A DNA stretch of 64,000 bases. Origin: Prochlorococcus sp. MIT 1300 (GTDB taxonomy: Bacteria; Cyanobacteriota; Cyanobacteriia; PCC-6307; Cyanobiaceae). The notes beneath the pieces are model-generated. The model had not been told where the DNA came from. It was given only the letters and a program-made list of their open reading frames with translations, and did no database searches. Made by a program: the position numbers and the translations under genes. Below are positions 1 to 9,207 of the stretch, piece by piece. The DNA is taken from contig NZ_CP139302.1 in assembly GCF_034092375.1 (NCBI RefSeq), forward strand, positions 1,116,001 to 1,180,000, written 5' to 3'. Every line of letters begins with the position of its first letter. Position 1 is the first letter of the stretch.

Positions 1-225
1 ACGTTGAATCGCCAAATCAATGCAAGCTGCTCTAGTCACAGACTTTGTAAAAACACCGGTACAAACCGCCTTGCCAGGGGCTAATAAAAGTGCCAAGTCT
101 GCCTTCCCCGAGGCTTTCAATCCAGCAGTAATTCCTGCCGCCTTAAAGCCTCTAGGAGAAGTGAGACCACCACTAACCAAAGACCATAAAGATCTATTGA
201 GATGGGTCACAGCTTTCACAGACAC
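1..225 (-). CDS. argJ: Glutamate N-acetyltransferase / amino-acid acetyltransferase ArgJ, N-terminal fragment
   Basis: The reverse strand encodes the start of the bifunctional ornithine acetyltransferase of arginine synthesis, which makes N-acetylglutamate and recycles the acetyl group from N-acetylornithine. The translated stretch shows the family N-terminus: GGLTSPRGFKAAGITAGLK, then a region with LALLLAPGKAV and GVFTKSVTRAA. The gene runs off the left edge, so the catalytic Thr of the autocleavage site is not visible. GTG codons at 225, 219 and 210 are all possible starts; an upstream in-frame stop lies at 235-237. It is divergent from coaE. Arginine feeds the speA gene a few kb downstream. 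Confidence 0.85.
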   Translation of the reverse strand, partial: MSVKAVTHLNRSLWSLVSGGLTSPRGFKAAGITAGLKASGKADLALLLAPGKAVCTGVFTKSVTRAACIDLAIQR

Positions 226-246
226 ACACTGACCTCATACTGAGCC

Positions 247-879
247 ATGATCAGCAAGCTAGAAACCCCGATCATGAATAATCCAGAAGTACAACGACGC
301 ATCGGGATAACAGGTGGTATCGCAAGTGGCAAAAGCAGTGTGGCCAACTACCTTGCGAAAACTTATTCGATTCCACTATTAGACGCTGATCTATTTGCAC
401 ATGAGGCATTGGCCCCTGGGACAGAAGCCAGCACAAAAACGATACGCAGATATGGAAACTCAATTCTTCAAAAAACCAACAGTTTCATCCCAGAGATAGA
501 CCGTTCTGCCCTTAGTGAAATTATTTTCAAGGATAAGACAGAGCGATTGTGGCTTGAGCAGCTTATACACCCCAAAGTGGAGCAACATTTGATTAATGAC
601 CTGGAAAAATATAAGAACTACCCTATTGTTTTGCTAATGATTCCTCTACTATTTGAGGCAAAATTTGAAGTATTTTGCAGCGAAATATGGCTAGTAAGTT
701 GCGAGCCAAAGCAACAGCTAGAGCGCCTCATTCATCGTAATAAGATCACTTCTGAAGAAGCTCAAAGACGTATAAATTCTCAATGGCCTTTGGAACAAAA
801 AAAAGAACTTGTAGATATATTAATTGATAACAGCAATGCAAAAGAAGCCTGGATTAACCAGGTCAAAGAACTTATTTAG
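247..879 (+). CDS. coaE: Dephospho-CoA kinase
   Basis: This cytosolic kinase does the last step of coenzyme A synthesis, phosphorylating the 3'-hydroxyl of dephospho-CoA. A P-loop GGIASGKSS lies at residues 23-31, followed by LLDADLFAHEAL, the Asp-containing acceptor-site region of the family. The length of 210 residues is near the usual 200. An ATG at 274 (MNNPEVQRR) lies only nine residues before the P-loop strand and may be the true start; neither ATG has a clear Shine-Dalgarno. The gene is convergent with gatB and overlaps its 3' end by 8 nt. Confidence 0.93.
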   Translation: MISKLETPIMNNPEVQRRIGITGGIASGKSSVANYLAKTYSIPLLDADLFAHEALAPGTEASTKTIRRYGNSILQKTNSFIPEIDRSALSEIIFKDKTERLWLEQLIHPKVEQHLINDLEKYKNYPIVLLMIPLLFEAKFEVFCSEIWLVSCEPKQQLERLIHRNKITSEEAQRRINSQWPLEQKKELVDILIDNSNAKEAWINQVKELI

Positions 880-2359
880 GCTCTTCTCCTTTTAGCTTCA
901 TAACCAGGAGTTGGTTGGCAAGTTTTGGATCAGCTTTGCCCCCTGTCCTCTTCATAAGTTGCCCCACAAAGAATCCTTGTAACTTGGTTTTCCCATCACG
1001 ATAGTCTTGAACCTCCTTTGAAAACTGATCTAGCAACTCATCAATAACCACTAGCAGAGCGTTTGAATCACTAATCATTCCAAGCCCCCGCTCGTCAATC
1101 ATTCTCCTTGGGGATCCACCTTGAGCCAATAAATCTGGAAGAATTTCCTTCGCAATTTTGCCACTAATTTTACCTTCCTCAATCATCTGCACCATCTCTG
1201 CCAAACCCTCAGGTTTCAATGGTAACTTTGTATAGTCCAACCTGTTTGAGTTTACGTAAGCAGCTATATCCCCTGTAATCCAGTTAGATGTCACTTTGGG
1301 ATTTGCTCCTCCTGCAACTGTCTCCTCAAAAAATCTAGCCATAGAAAGCTCATCAGTTAATACTCTTGAGTCATAAGCGGAAAGGCCATACTCAACGGCA
1401 TAACGATGCCGCTTTTGGGCTGGCAACTCTGGAAGTTCAGACAACCATTTCTCTTTCAACTCAGGAGCGACTTCAATAGGGCCAAGATCTGGATCAGGAA
1501 AATATCGATAATCACTACTGCCTTCTTTAGAGCGCATACTCTTAGTCAACTGCTTTCCCTCATCCCATAAACGTGTTTCCTGTACTACTGGCTCATTAGC
1601 CTCATAAGCCTTAATTTGACGCTGAACCTCATATTCACAGGCTTTTTGAATTGCGGAGAAAGAATTCATGTTCTTAATCTCTACCTTTGTGCCAAAAGGA
1701 GCCTTTGGGCCACGGCGCACAGAAATGTTGACGTCACATCGCAATGAACCCTCCTGCATATTTCCATCCGAAACACCTAAATAACGAACAATTCGTCGAA
1801 TCTCAGATGCATATTCAGCCGCTTCCCTACCAGTCCTTAAATCTGGCTTACTAACAATTTCAGCCAAAGCAACTCCTGCGCGATTGTAATCAACTAACGA
1901 ATGAGTAGATCCTGCTAATCGATCACTACCCGCATGGACTAACTTGCCAGCGTCCTCCTCCATATGCAGCCGCTCTATTCCAATCTTTTTCAAGTAGGTC
2001 TCTTTCCCCTTCTCAGCGACCTCTACTTCAATCCAACCATCTTCAGCAATAGGTTCATCAAACTGTGAAATTTGATAGTTCTTTGGCAGGTCTGGATAAA
2101 AATATTGCTTGCGATCAAACTTACTATGCATTGCGATGTTCAAATTCAGAGCCATCGCAGCTTTAACGGCATACTCCAGCACCTTCTGATTTAAAACTGG
2201 CAAAGTGCCTGGTAAACCACATACAACAGGGTCAATATGGGTATTGGGATCATCACCAAACGTTGTGGAGGCATTGGTAAAGATCTTGCTTTTCGTACCT
2301 AATTGAACATGGGTTTCAAGACCAATAACAGCCTCCCAATCTGACTTATCTGTTGCCAT
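872..2359 (-). CDS. gatB: Aspartyl/glutamyl-tRNA(Asn/Gln) amidotransferase subunit B
   Basis: GatB is the tRNA-binding kinase/transamidation subunit of GatCAB, which converts misacylated Glu-tRNA(Gln) to Gln-tRNA(Gln). The 495-residue protein opens with the signature WEAVIGLETHVQLGTKSKIF, contains YPDLPKNYQISQFDEP and DYRYFPDPDLGP, and ends with a YqeY-like helical tail typical of GatB. gatA and gatC are not in this window. The ATG at 2359 fits the family start. The gene is convergent with coaE and divergent from the oxidase at 2469, with about 109 nt between their starts. Confidence 0.95.
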   Translation of the reverse strand: MATDKSDWEAVIGLETHVQLGTKSKIFTNASTTFGDDPNTHIDPVVCGLPGTLPVLNQKVLEYAVKAAMALNLNIAMHSKFDRKQYFYPDLPKNYQISQFDEPIAEDGWIEVEVAEKGKETYLKKIGIERLHMEEDAGKLVHAGSDRLAGSTHSLVDYNRAGVALAEIVSKPDLRTGREAAEYASEIRRIVRYLGVSDGNMQEGSLRCDVNISVRRGPKAPFGTKVEIKNMNSFSAIQKACEYEVQRQIKAYEANEPVVQETRLWDEGKQLTKSMRSKEGSSDYRYFPDPDLGPIEVAPELKEKWLSELPELPAQKRHRYAVEYGLSAYDSRVLTDELSMARFFEETVAGGANPKVTSNWITGDIAAYVNSNRLDYTKLPLKPEGLAEMVQMIEEGKISGKIAKEILPDLLAQGGSPRRMIDERGLGMISDSNALLVVIDELLDQFSKEVQDYRDGKTKLQGFFVGQLMKRTGGKADPKLANQLLVMKLKGEEPK

Positions 2360-2468
2360 AGCTGATTTTCTAGATGACTGAGTCCTTTGGAAATGAAAAA
2401 TTTAGAGATTTGCCTCTGAACTTTAAAAAAATGCCGAGAGTCAAGCAAACCAATTTACTAGAAAGATA

Positions 2469-3587
2469 GTGAAAGCTAGCAAGCCCTTGTTAATTCTTGG
2501 CGGTGGCCTAATGGGTCTTGCGATAGCTCACGCGCTAGCCAAGAGGGGCCGTACTGTAGAAGTTCTTAGTAGAAATAGAAGTGAAGCCGCAGGCTTTGTA
2601 GCAGCGGGCATGCTTGCACCACATGCCGAGGGATTAAGCAACGAGCTTCTAAAGCTGAGCCAATTAAGTCTTAAAGCCATTCCTTCATGGGTGGAAAGCA
2701 TTGAAAAAGACAGTGGAATAGGTTGCGACTTAAGGAATTGCGGAATTGTGGTGCCGTTTAGGTCGTATAGCGAACTAGAGACATATTCGACTGCATCCTT
2801 TGGTGAACACCTAAACCGAAAAGACTTAGAAAAAGAAATTCCTGGACTTGCCTCAAAATGGCAGGCAGGATTATTTTTTCCACAAGACGGACAAATCGAT
2901 AACAGAAGAAGACTAATGCGAGCGCTAGAAAAGGCCTGCGCTGAATTGAATGTGCATTTTCAAGAGGGAGTAGAAGTGCTGGAAATCATCCATGACAACC
3001 ACTTTTTCACAGGTGCAAAGGTGCGCAATGCAGAAGGGAAAGTTACTATTCTTCCAGCAAAAGAAGCGGTGTTGTGCAGTGGGGCATGGAGTAGCAACTT
3101 ATTAAAGGAGTTGCCAATCTTTCCCGTCAAAGGACAAATGTTGTCCATCCAGGGACCTAAGGCTGCATTGAAACGAATTATTTTTGGCCCAGGTACTTAT
3201 TTGGTCCCTCGAGATGATGGACTGATTGTCGTGGGAGCAACTAGTGAAAGAGGGGCTGGTTTTAGAGAAGGCCTTACACCATTTGGTCAAACAGAACTAC
3301 AAAAAGGGATCAAGAACCTTTTACCCAACGCAATTACATGGCCTCCCATGGAACGATGGTGGGGTTTCCGGCCATGCACCCCAGATGAGAAACCTTTATT
3401 AGGACCATCATCAATTCAAGGGCTCTGGCTTGCGACTGGACACCACCGAAATGGGGTACTTCTAGCGGCAATTACAGCAGAACTAATCAGCAAATCTATT
3501 TGTGAGATTCCACTCAAGAACGAACTAAAGGTACTAATGAAAGCATTCTTGTGGAATCGCTTCCATACTCAGGCCAAAGACTCATGA
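2469..3587 (+). CDS. thiO: FAD-dependent amine oxidase, glycine oxidase (ThiO)-like
   Basis: This is a DAO-superfamily flavoenzyme of 372 residues. The dinucleotide-binding motif GGGLMG lies at 11-16, and the C-terminus contains WWGFRPCTPDEKPLLGPS followed by a WLATGHHRNGVLLA segment, as in ThiO/glycine oxidases. ThiO supplies the imine of glycine for the thiazole half of thiamine in oxygenic bacteria, but no thiamine gene lies nearby, so a D-amino-acid or sarcosine-type oxidase is possible. The start is GTG at 2469, since no ATG precedes the Rossmann strand in frame. It is convergent with ndk. Confidence 0.8.
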   Translation: MKASKPLLILGGGLMGLAIAHALAKRGRTVEVLSRNRSEAAGFVAAGMLAPHAEGLSNELLKLSQLSLKAIPSWVESIEKDSGIGCDLRNCGIVVPFRSYSELETYSTASFGEHLNRKDLEKEIPGLASKWQAGLFFPQDGQIDNRRRLMRALEKACAELNVHFQEGVEVLEIIHDNHFFTGAKVRNAEGKVTILPAKEAVLCSGAWSSNLLKELPIFPVKGQMLSIQGPKAALKRIIFGPGTYLVPRDDGLIVVGATSERGAGFREGLTPFGQTELQKGIKNLLPNAITWPPMERWWGFRPCTPDEKPLLGPSSIQGLWLATGHHRNGVLLAAITAELISKSICEIPLKNELKVLMKAFLWNRFHTQAKDS

Positions 3588-3619
3588 TAGGTAACTAAAA
3601 GAGAGAAATATCTCAGGAA

Positions 3620-4078
3620 TCATGCCTCAACTCGCCAGACCTGATCTGAAGGGAGCCAATCATTTAACTCAGCAGCCTGGAACCAAAGCCCAATTTCAAA
3701 TTGAGCTGTTTCTGCCCCATCAGAGCCATGGATGACATTGCGTCCAATATTCACAGCCAAATCACCACGAATCGTCCCAGGTTCCGCCTCTAAAGGTTTA
3801 GTAGCCCCAATTAATTGACGAGCACTTGCAATCACACCATCTCCTTCCCAAACCATTGCAACTACAGGACCACTTGTAATGAAATCAACTAAACCATTAA
3901 AAAATGGACGTTCACGATGTACCCCATAATGTTGTTCAGCCAACGCTCGGCTAGGAGTCAACTGTTTCAAGCCAATCAACTTGAATCCTTTGCGTTCAAA
4001 GCGTCCAAGAATCTCACCCACTAGCCCTCGCTGAACGCCATCTGGCTTAATAGCAATAAAGGTCCTTTCAACAGCCAT
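3620..4078 (-). CDS. ndk: Nucleoside diphosphate kinase
   Basis: Ndk balances NTP and dNTP pools by ping-pong phosphate transfer through an active-site histidine. The protein is 152 residues, the family norm. It starts with [20 protein letters not shown] and carries the active-site stretch [10 protein letters not shown] with the catalytic His at 117. The ATG at 4078 is unambiguous. It is transcribed towards the thiO-like gene and divergently from speA, with about 116 nt between the two starts. Confidence 0.97.
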   Translation of the reverse strand: MAVERTFIAIKPDGVQRGLVGEILGRFERKGFKLIGLKQLTPSRALAEQHYGVHRERPFFNGLVDFITSGPVVAMVWEGDGVIASARQLIGATKPLEAEPGTIRGDLAVNIGRNVIHGSDGAETAQFEIGLWFQAAELNDWLPSDQVWRVEA

Positions 4079-4194
4079 GAAACAAACAGATCAAAACAAA
4101 GCCATAGTCTTCTTTCTGATACCCACTTGGCAAGCGAGCGGCTGGCAGTCATTCAAACGGTCCTTAAATTTCATTTAAAGAAACAAAGCTGCTA

Positions 4195-6138
4195 ATGCCA
4201 CTGGCCAACACTGCTAAAAACAAAAAATGGACAGTCTTAGACAGCGCTGCTTTGTATGGACTGGATAAGTGGGGAGAGCAGTATTTTTCGATAAATGAAT
4301 TAGGTCACATATCTGTACAGCCAAAAGGTGCAGGGGCCGGCTCCCTAGACCTAATAGATCTAGTCAAGGGGCTAGAAACTCGCAATCTTCAACTACCGCT
4401 TTTAATTCGTTTTGACGACATTCTGGAAAATAGACTCGAACAAATTCATACAGCTTTTGACGAAGCAATCAAGGAATATAAATATGCCGGTAGTTATCAA
4501 GGCGTCTTTCCTATCAAATGCAACCAACAACGTCATGTTGTCGAAGAATTAATCTCGTCTGGGGAAAAATGGCATTTAGGCCTCGAAGCTGGTAGCAAAG
4601 CAGAGCTGCTTATAGCTTTATCTCTTTTAAATGATCCAAAAGCACTTTTAATTTGCAACGGCTACAAAGATCAACGCTACATAGAAACAGCTATACTTGC
4701 TCGCCAGTTAGGTCGCCAACCTGTAGTAGTCATTGAACAAGCTGATGAAGTTGAAAGAATTATTTCTAGCAGTCGTGAATTAGGCGCAGCCCCCTTAATC
4801 GGTATTCGCGCAAAACTCGCCAGTCGAAGTAGTGGAAAATGGAGTAATTCTGTTGGGGAGACAGCAAAGTTTGGTCTTTCAATACCCGACATTCTTGCAA
4901 GCTTAGAAGCTCTCCAGTCTGCTGGACTTATTAATGATCTTCGGCTATTGCATTTTCACCTAGGAAGCCAAATCAATGATATAGCTGTTTTAAAAGATGC
5001 CCTACAAGAAGCCAGCCAAATATATGTAGAGCTAACCAAGCTAGGAGCACCTATGGGCTACCTTGATGTAGGTGGCGGCTTAGGAGTTGACTACGACGGA
5101 AGCAAAACTGCTACCACAGCATCAACAAATTACTCATTGCAGAATTATGCCAACGATGTTGTTGCCACAATAAAAGAATGCTGTGAATCGAATCAAGTAA
5201 ACGTACCTACTTTGATAAGCGAGAGTGGGAGAGCAATTGCCAGCCATTTTTCAGTTCTTTTATTCAATGTTCTAGGCACAGAAGGGAGACACAAAAAGGC
5301 ACCATCGAGCAGCCCAAAAGAATGCTTAAGCATTAGCAACCTAAGAGAGACATTAGCCAAAATTACGGCGACCTCACGCGAATCCGAAATTGCTATTCCC
5401 AACCTCCAAGAGGCATGGAACGACGCAATCAAATTTAAAAATGATGCACTCGCCGCATTCCGCCTAGGTTACCTTCGCATGCACGAAAGAGCTCTGGCCG
5501 AGCAATTAACTTGGGCATGCGCAAGAGAAATCGTGCAAAAACTGCCTATCGAAAAAAACATTCCAGATGAACTCAAAAATTTACGGTCCAATTTTGCCCA
5601 CACCTACTACGCCAATCTTTCCATATTTCGCTCAGCCCCAGACACTTGGGCCATTGATCAAGTATTTCCTATCATGCCAATTCATAGATTGAATGAAGAG
5701 CCTACTGAATTAGGACATTTTGCAGATCTTACTTGTGATTCACATGGAAAAATAACAAGGTTTATAGACAATGGAGAAGTAAAATCTCTGCTTGAACTTC
5801 ACCAATTAAAGCCTAACGAAACCTACATAATAGGCATGTTTCTAGGTGGAGCTTATCAAGAAGTCATGGGTAATCTGCATAACTTATTTGGAACTACAAA
5901 TGCCGTACATATTCGCCTAGCCACGAATGGCAACTACCAAGTAGACCATGTTGTACGTGGGGACACAAATGCCAATGTGCTCGAGGCTATGGAACATGAC
6001 CCAGAACAACTACTGGAAAAATTACGAATAGCCAGTGAGTCGGCAATACACCGAAAAAGCCTAAAAATCAAAGATGCACAACGTCTAATGGATCACCTTG
6101 AAACCAGTCTTCGTCAAAGCACATATTTACAGCAATAA
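4195..6138 (+). CDS. speA: Biosynthetic arginine decarboxylase
   Basis: SpeA converts arginine to agmatine with pyridoxal phosphate, the first step of polyamine synthesis through agmatine. The 647-residue length matches the large SpeA family. The PLP lysine is K108 in GVFPIKCNQQRH, and the phosphate-binding glycine region is YLDVGGGLGVDYDGS. The C-terminal domain contains AIDQVFPIMPIHRLNEEP. Downstream enzymes speE and speB lie about 38 kb away in this window. The gene is convergent with alaS; the two stops are only 4 nt apart, so no room exists for a separate terminator. Confidence 0.95.
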   Translation: MPLANTAKNKKWTVLDSAALYGLDKWGEQYFSINELGHISVQPKGAGAGSLDLIDLVKGLETRNLQLPLLIRFDDILENRLEQIHTAFDEAIKEYKYAGSYQGVFPIKCNQQRHVVEELISSGEKWHLGLEAGSKAELLIALSLLNDPKALLICNGYKDQRYIETAILARQLGRQPVVVIEQADEVERIISSSRELGAAPLIGIRAKLASRSSGKWSNSVGETAKFGLSIPDILASLEALQSAGLINDLRLLHFHLGSQINDIAVLKDALQEASQIYVELTKLGAPMGYLDVGGGLGVDYDGSKTATTASTNYSLQNYANDVVATIKECCESNQVNVPTLISESGRAIASHFSVLLFNVLGTEGRHKKAPSSSPKECLSISNLRETLAKITATSRESEIAIPNLQEAWNDAIKFKNDALAAFRLGYLRMHERALAEQLTWACAREIVQKLPIEKNIPDELKNLRSNFAHTYYANLSIFRSAPDTWAIDQVFPIMPIHRLNEEPTELGHFADLTCDSHGKITRFIDNGEVKSLLELHQLKPNETYIIGMFLGGAYQEVMGNLHNLFGTTNAVHIRLATNGNYQVDHVVRGDTNANVLEAMEHDPEQLLEKLRIASESAIHRKSLKIKDAQRLMDHLETSLRQSTYLQQ

Positions 6139-6142
6139 GTAA

Positions 6143-8806
6143 TTATTGCAGTAACACAGCAAGTTCTTTTTCAGCAGTTCCCAAAGCTCGATCCAAGGCT
6201 GCGCCATCTCTACCTCCCGCTTGAGCCAAATTGGCTCGCCCTCCTCCTCCTCCTCCACAAATCTTGGCAATTCGACCAATAAACTTGCCTGCTTGCAGTC
6301 CACTGGCCACAACATTGTCTCCAAATGCCGCAACTAATATCACTTTTTGAGTATCGCCTGGATCTGGCAAACCACCTAGAACCACAACACCGCTTGCACC
6401 AAGTTGTTCCACAAGACCTTGAGCTGCAAGTTGAAGCGCATCACCTTGAGCTCCATCAAGTCGAGTGACTAACAATTGGTTTTGGCCAACAACTAAAGCC
6501 TGGTTCAACATTGCAAGAGCCTTGGCTTTAGCCAATTCTTCTCTTGTAGCAGCTAAGACCTTACTAGTGGCTTTTAAATCATTCTGAAGAGACAAAACTC
6601 TGTCAACAATTTCTAGAGGCTTTGCCTTAAAAACTTTGCCAAGATTTTTTACTACCAAATCACGTTCATTGAGGTAGTCGAGCACTGCATGACCTGCAAC
6701 TGCCTCAATCCGTCGAATACCTGCTGCAATTCCACTTTCGCTAACAATTTTAAAAAGGCCTATTTCTGAAGTGTTCTTGACATGTGTACCACCACAAAGC
6801 TCCATTGAGACACCAGGCACATCAACAACTCGCACCACATCGGCATATTTTTCACCAAACATTGCCAACGCACCAGAAGCTTTAGCGATATCAATATCCA
6901 TATCTTTAACAACTAAGGCATGAGCATCAACAATCCAACTATTTATTAAATTTTCAATCTGATCAAGTTCCTGCAAAGTAACTGACCTAGAAAAATGAAA
7001 GTCAAATCTTAAATGATCAAAATCAACCAAGGACCCAGCCTGGCTAATATTGGCATCAACAACTTTTCTTAATGCAGACTGCAATAAATGAGTGGCAGTA
7101 TGATGAGCCTGAGCCATTCTACGAAAAACATGATCTACAACACCTTGAACTAGATCACCAACTTCTAAAGTACCGCTCTCTATCTGACCACAATGAATAA
7201 AAACCCCTTGACTGCGTGTGACTGTATTCACAGAAACTTTTAAATCCTTATTAATTAGATAACCACAATCACCTACCTGACCACCACCTTCTCCATAAAA
7301 ACAAGTTGCATCTAGCAAAACTTGAACAGAGTCTCCTGCTTTGGCCATATTTCCAGACTTTCCATCTACAATTAATGCTAATACTTGACTGCTTTGTTTT
7401 AGGGATTGATAACCTGAGAAATTTGTTTCATCAAGCTCAAGAGTTATTTGATTAATAACATCTTGAACAGTCAAGTCAATACTTACAGCAGCTGCCTTAG
7501 CCCTCTCCTTTTGAGCATTCATCTCCTCATCAAAGGCATCTACATCTACTTTTAATCCATGTTCACTAGCAATTTCCTGAGTTAACTCAAGGGGAAATCC
7601 ATAAGTATCATAAAGCTCAAAAGCTTGCTGACCTGTTATTTGCTCTGGATTTTGAATAAGCAAGTCCTTAATTAAACTCTCACCGCGAGCGAGAGTTGCT
7701 AAAAAACGGGATTCTTCAAGTTTTAACTCTTTAATAATCACCTCTCTCCGATCCTGTAGCTGTGGGTGAACCTTCTTCATCAAGTCAATAGCAACTTTAC
7801 CCATCTTTTCCAAAAAAGGTTCATGTATTCCCATTAAACGGCCATGTCGGACGACTCGTCTTATCAAGCGACGCAGAACATAACCTCTTCCTAAATTACT
7901 TGCTATAACTCCATCACCAATTAACTGAACTATTGCACGACTATGATCACCAATAACTTTAAGGCTCGTTTTGCTTTGTTCATTTAATTTGTAGTAATCA
8001 ACTTCAGCTAAATCTGCCGCTTTTTCAAGTAACGGGAAAATTAAATCTGTTTCATAATTATTAGGAACATTTTGAAGAATTTGAGCCATACGCTCTAGGC
8101 CCATACCTGTATCAATGTTGCGGTTTTCAAGCGGTGTTAATCGACCATCTCCATCACGGTTGTGCTCCATAAATACAAGGTTATAGAACTCAATAAAACG
8201 TGTGTCATCTTCCAAATCGATCAGTGCATTGCCCAATTCAGGTCTGAAGTCGTAATACATCTCAGAGCAAGGCCCACAAGGTCCTGTAGGTCCTGCAGCC
8301 CAAAAGTTATCTGCTTCACCCATCCGAATGATTCTCTTGGGATCAACTCCAATCAAATCCCTCCAGATCGTCTCAGCCTCTTCATCTTCTCGAAAAACAC
8401 TGACTACTAAATTCTTCGGATCTAAACCAAATACATCAACACTTAACTCCCAAGCCCACCGAATTGCCTGCTCTTTGAAATAATCACCAAAAGAGAAGTT
8501 GCCAAGCATCTCAAAAAAAGTGTGATGCCTCGCAGTGCGTCCAACGTTATCTATGTCATTTGTCCGTATACATTTTTGAGAACTTGTTGCCCTTGGTGAA
8601 GGAGGTTCACTCTGCCCCAAAAACACCGGTTTAAAAGGCAACATCCCTGCGATGGTAAGCAAAACAGTTGGATCCTCTGGTACCAAAGAAGCACTAGGAA
8701 TTAGCTTGTGATCCCGCTGGGCAAAAAACTGCAGGAAAGCGCTTCTTATTTCATCCCCAGTACGAGGTCGCGACTCTCTTGAACCCGACTTTTTTGCAAC
8801 GGGCAT
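6143..8806 (-). CDS. alaS: Alanyl-tRNA synthetase
   Basis: Class II synthetase with an editing domain. From the N-terminus it shows RSAFLQFFAQRDHKL and FFEMLGNFSFGDYFK (aminoacylation core), HHTATHLL and CGGTHV (zinc/editing site), and a DHHA1 C-terminus with a glycine run near ICGGGGGGRANLAQAGG. The reading frame is open to 8842, but the ATG at 8806 (MPVAKKSGS) gives 887 residues and a more typical N-terminus than the upstream hydrophobic stretch, so 8806 is preferred. Confidence 0.95.
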   Translation of the reverse strand: MPVAKKSGSRESRPRTGDEIRSAFLQFFAQRDHKLIPSASLVPEDPTVLLTIAGMLPFKPVFLGQSEPPSPRATSSQKCIRTNDIDNVGRTARHHTFFEMLGNFSFGDYFKEQAIRWAWELSVDVFGLDPKNLVVSVFREDEEAETIWRDLIGVDPKRIIRMGEADNFWAAGPTGPCGPCSEMYYDFRPELGNALIDLEDDTRFIEFYNLVFMEHNRDGDGRLTPLENRNIDTGMGLERMAQILQNVPNNYETDLIFPLLEKAADLAEVDYYKLNEQSKTSLKVIGDHSRAIVQLIGDGVIASNLGRGYVLRRLIRRVVRHGRLMGIHEPFLEKMGKVAIDLMKKVHPQLQDRREVIIKELKLEESRFLATLARGESLIKDLLIQNPEQITGQQAFELYDTYGFPLELTQEIASEHGLKVDVDAFDEEMNAQKERAKAAAVSIDLTVQDVINQITLELDETNFSGYQSLKQSSQVLALIVDGKSGNMAKAGDSVQVLLDATCFYGEGGGQVGDCGYLINKDLKVSVNTVTRSQGVFIHCGQIESGTLEVGDLVQGVVDHVFRRMAQAHHTATHLLQSALRKVVDANISQAGSLVDFDHLRFDFHFSRSVTLQELDQIENLINSWIVDAHALVVKDMDIDIAKASGALAMFGEKYADVVRVVDVPGVSMELCGGTHVKNTSEIGLFKIVSESGIAAGIRRIEAVAGHAVLDYLNERDLVVKNLGKVFKAKPLEIVDRVLSLQNDLKATSKVLAATREELAKAKALAMLNQALVVGQNQLLVTRLDGAQGDALQLAAQGLVEQLGASGVVVLGGLPDPGDTQKVILVAAFGDNVVASGLQAGKFIGRIAKICGGGGGGRANLAQAGGRDGAALDRALGTAEKELAVLLQ

Positions 8807-8995
8807 GGCGCAATTAGGTATGAGAAAAGACTTACAAACCATGATCGCCTTTCAAGCCCCCAAAGGGGAATCACAAAGATTTAACTTCCCATCACCAAGC
8901 CTAAGATCCCTTACAGTCACAAGGTTTAGTACTATTCGCGAGCTTTTTACAAGTCTCATCATTCGTGGGATTGATATAGAGGAGAACCTCCCGAA

Positions 8996-9014
8996 ATAGC
9001 TTTTAAAGAGCTAT
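8996..9014 (-). terminator. Weak hairpin after the small ORF at 9019
   Basis: The six-base arms ATAGCT and AGCTAT flank a 7-nt loop immediately downstream of the reverse-strand ORF stop. No convincing U-tract follows on that strand, so termination is only a guess. The position is its main support. Confidence 0.2.
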
Positions 9015-9018
9015 CTAC

Positions 9019-9207
9019 TTAAAACGGAAAGAAAATTTGCAACCCAAAGAGGAAGTAATACAACTCTTTAAGGTGACGAAGAGACCAAGTACCTGCCATC
9101 ATTAACAGTAGAGATGATCCAAAGTAGTTGCCTCCCATAGGCACCGAGCTTTTGATTGAAGGCACCCAACGAATGATTTTCGCGTCGCGGCCATGAGCCT
9201 GCTGCAC
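9019..9207 (-). CDS. Possible small hydrophobic protein
   Basis: A 62-residue reverse-strand ORF fills most of the gap between alaS and the SNF2 gene. Its second half (from about residue 24) is rich in Leu, Met, Phe and Tyr and could form one or two membrane segments, ending QIFFPF. The GTG at 9207 overlaps the 5' end of the SNF2 gene; internal GTG 9165 or ATG 9138 would avoid this. A small inverted repeat (8996-9001 with 9009-9014, 7-nt loop) lies 5 nt past its stop. I do not recognise the family. Confidence 0.4.
   Translation of the reverse strand: MQQAHGRDAKIIRWVPSIKSSVPMGGNYFGSSLLLMMAGTWSLRHLKELYYFLFGLQIFFPF

Noticed and set aside
20-232. Forward 70-residue ORF at the left edge
   Set aside because: The reverse strand encodes the unmistakable ArgJ N-terminus over the same bases, so the forward frame is a shadow.
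8805-8999. Forward ORF of 64 residues starting at the alaS start codon region
   Set aside because: It begins antisense to the alaS N-terminus and has no ordered core; the gap is better explained by promoter sequence plus the reverse small ORF.
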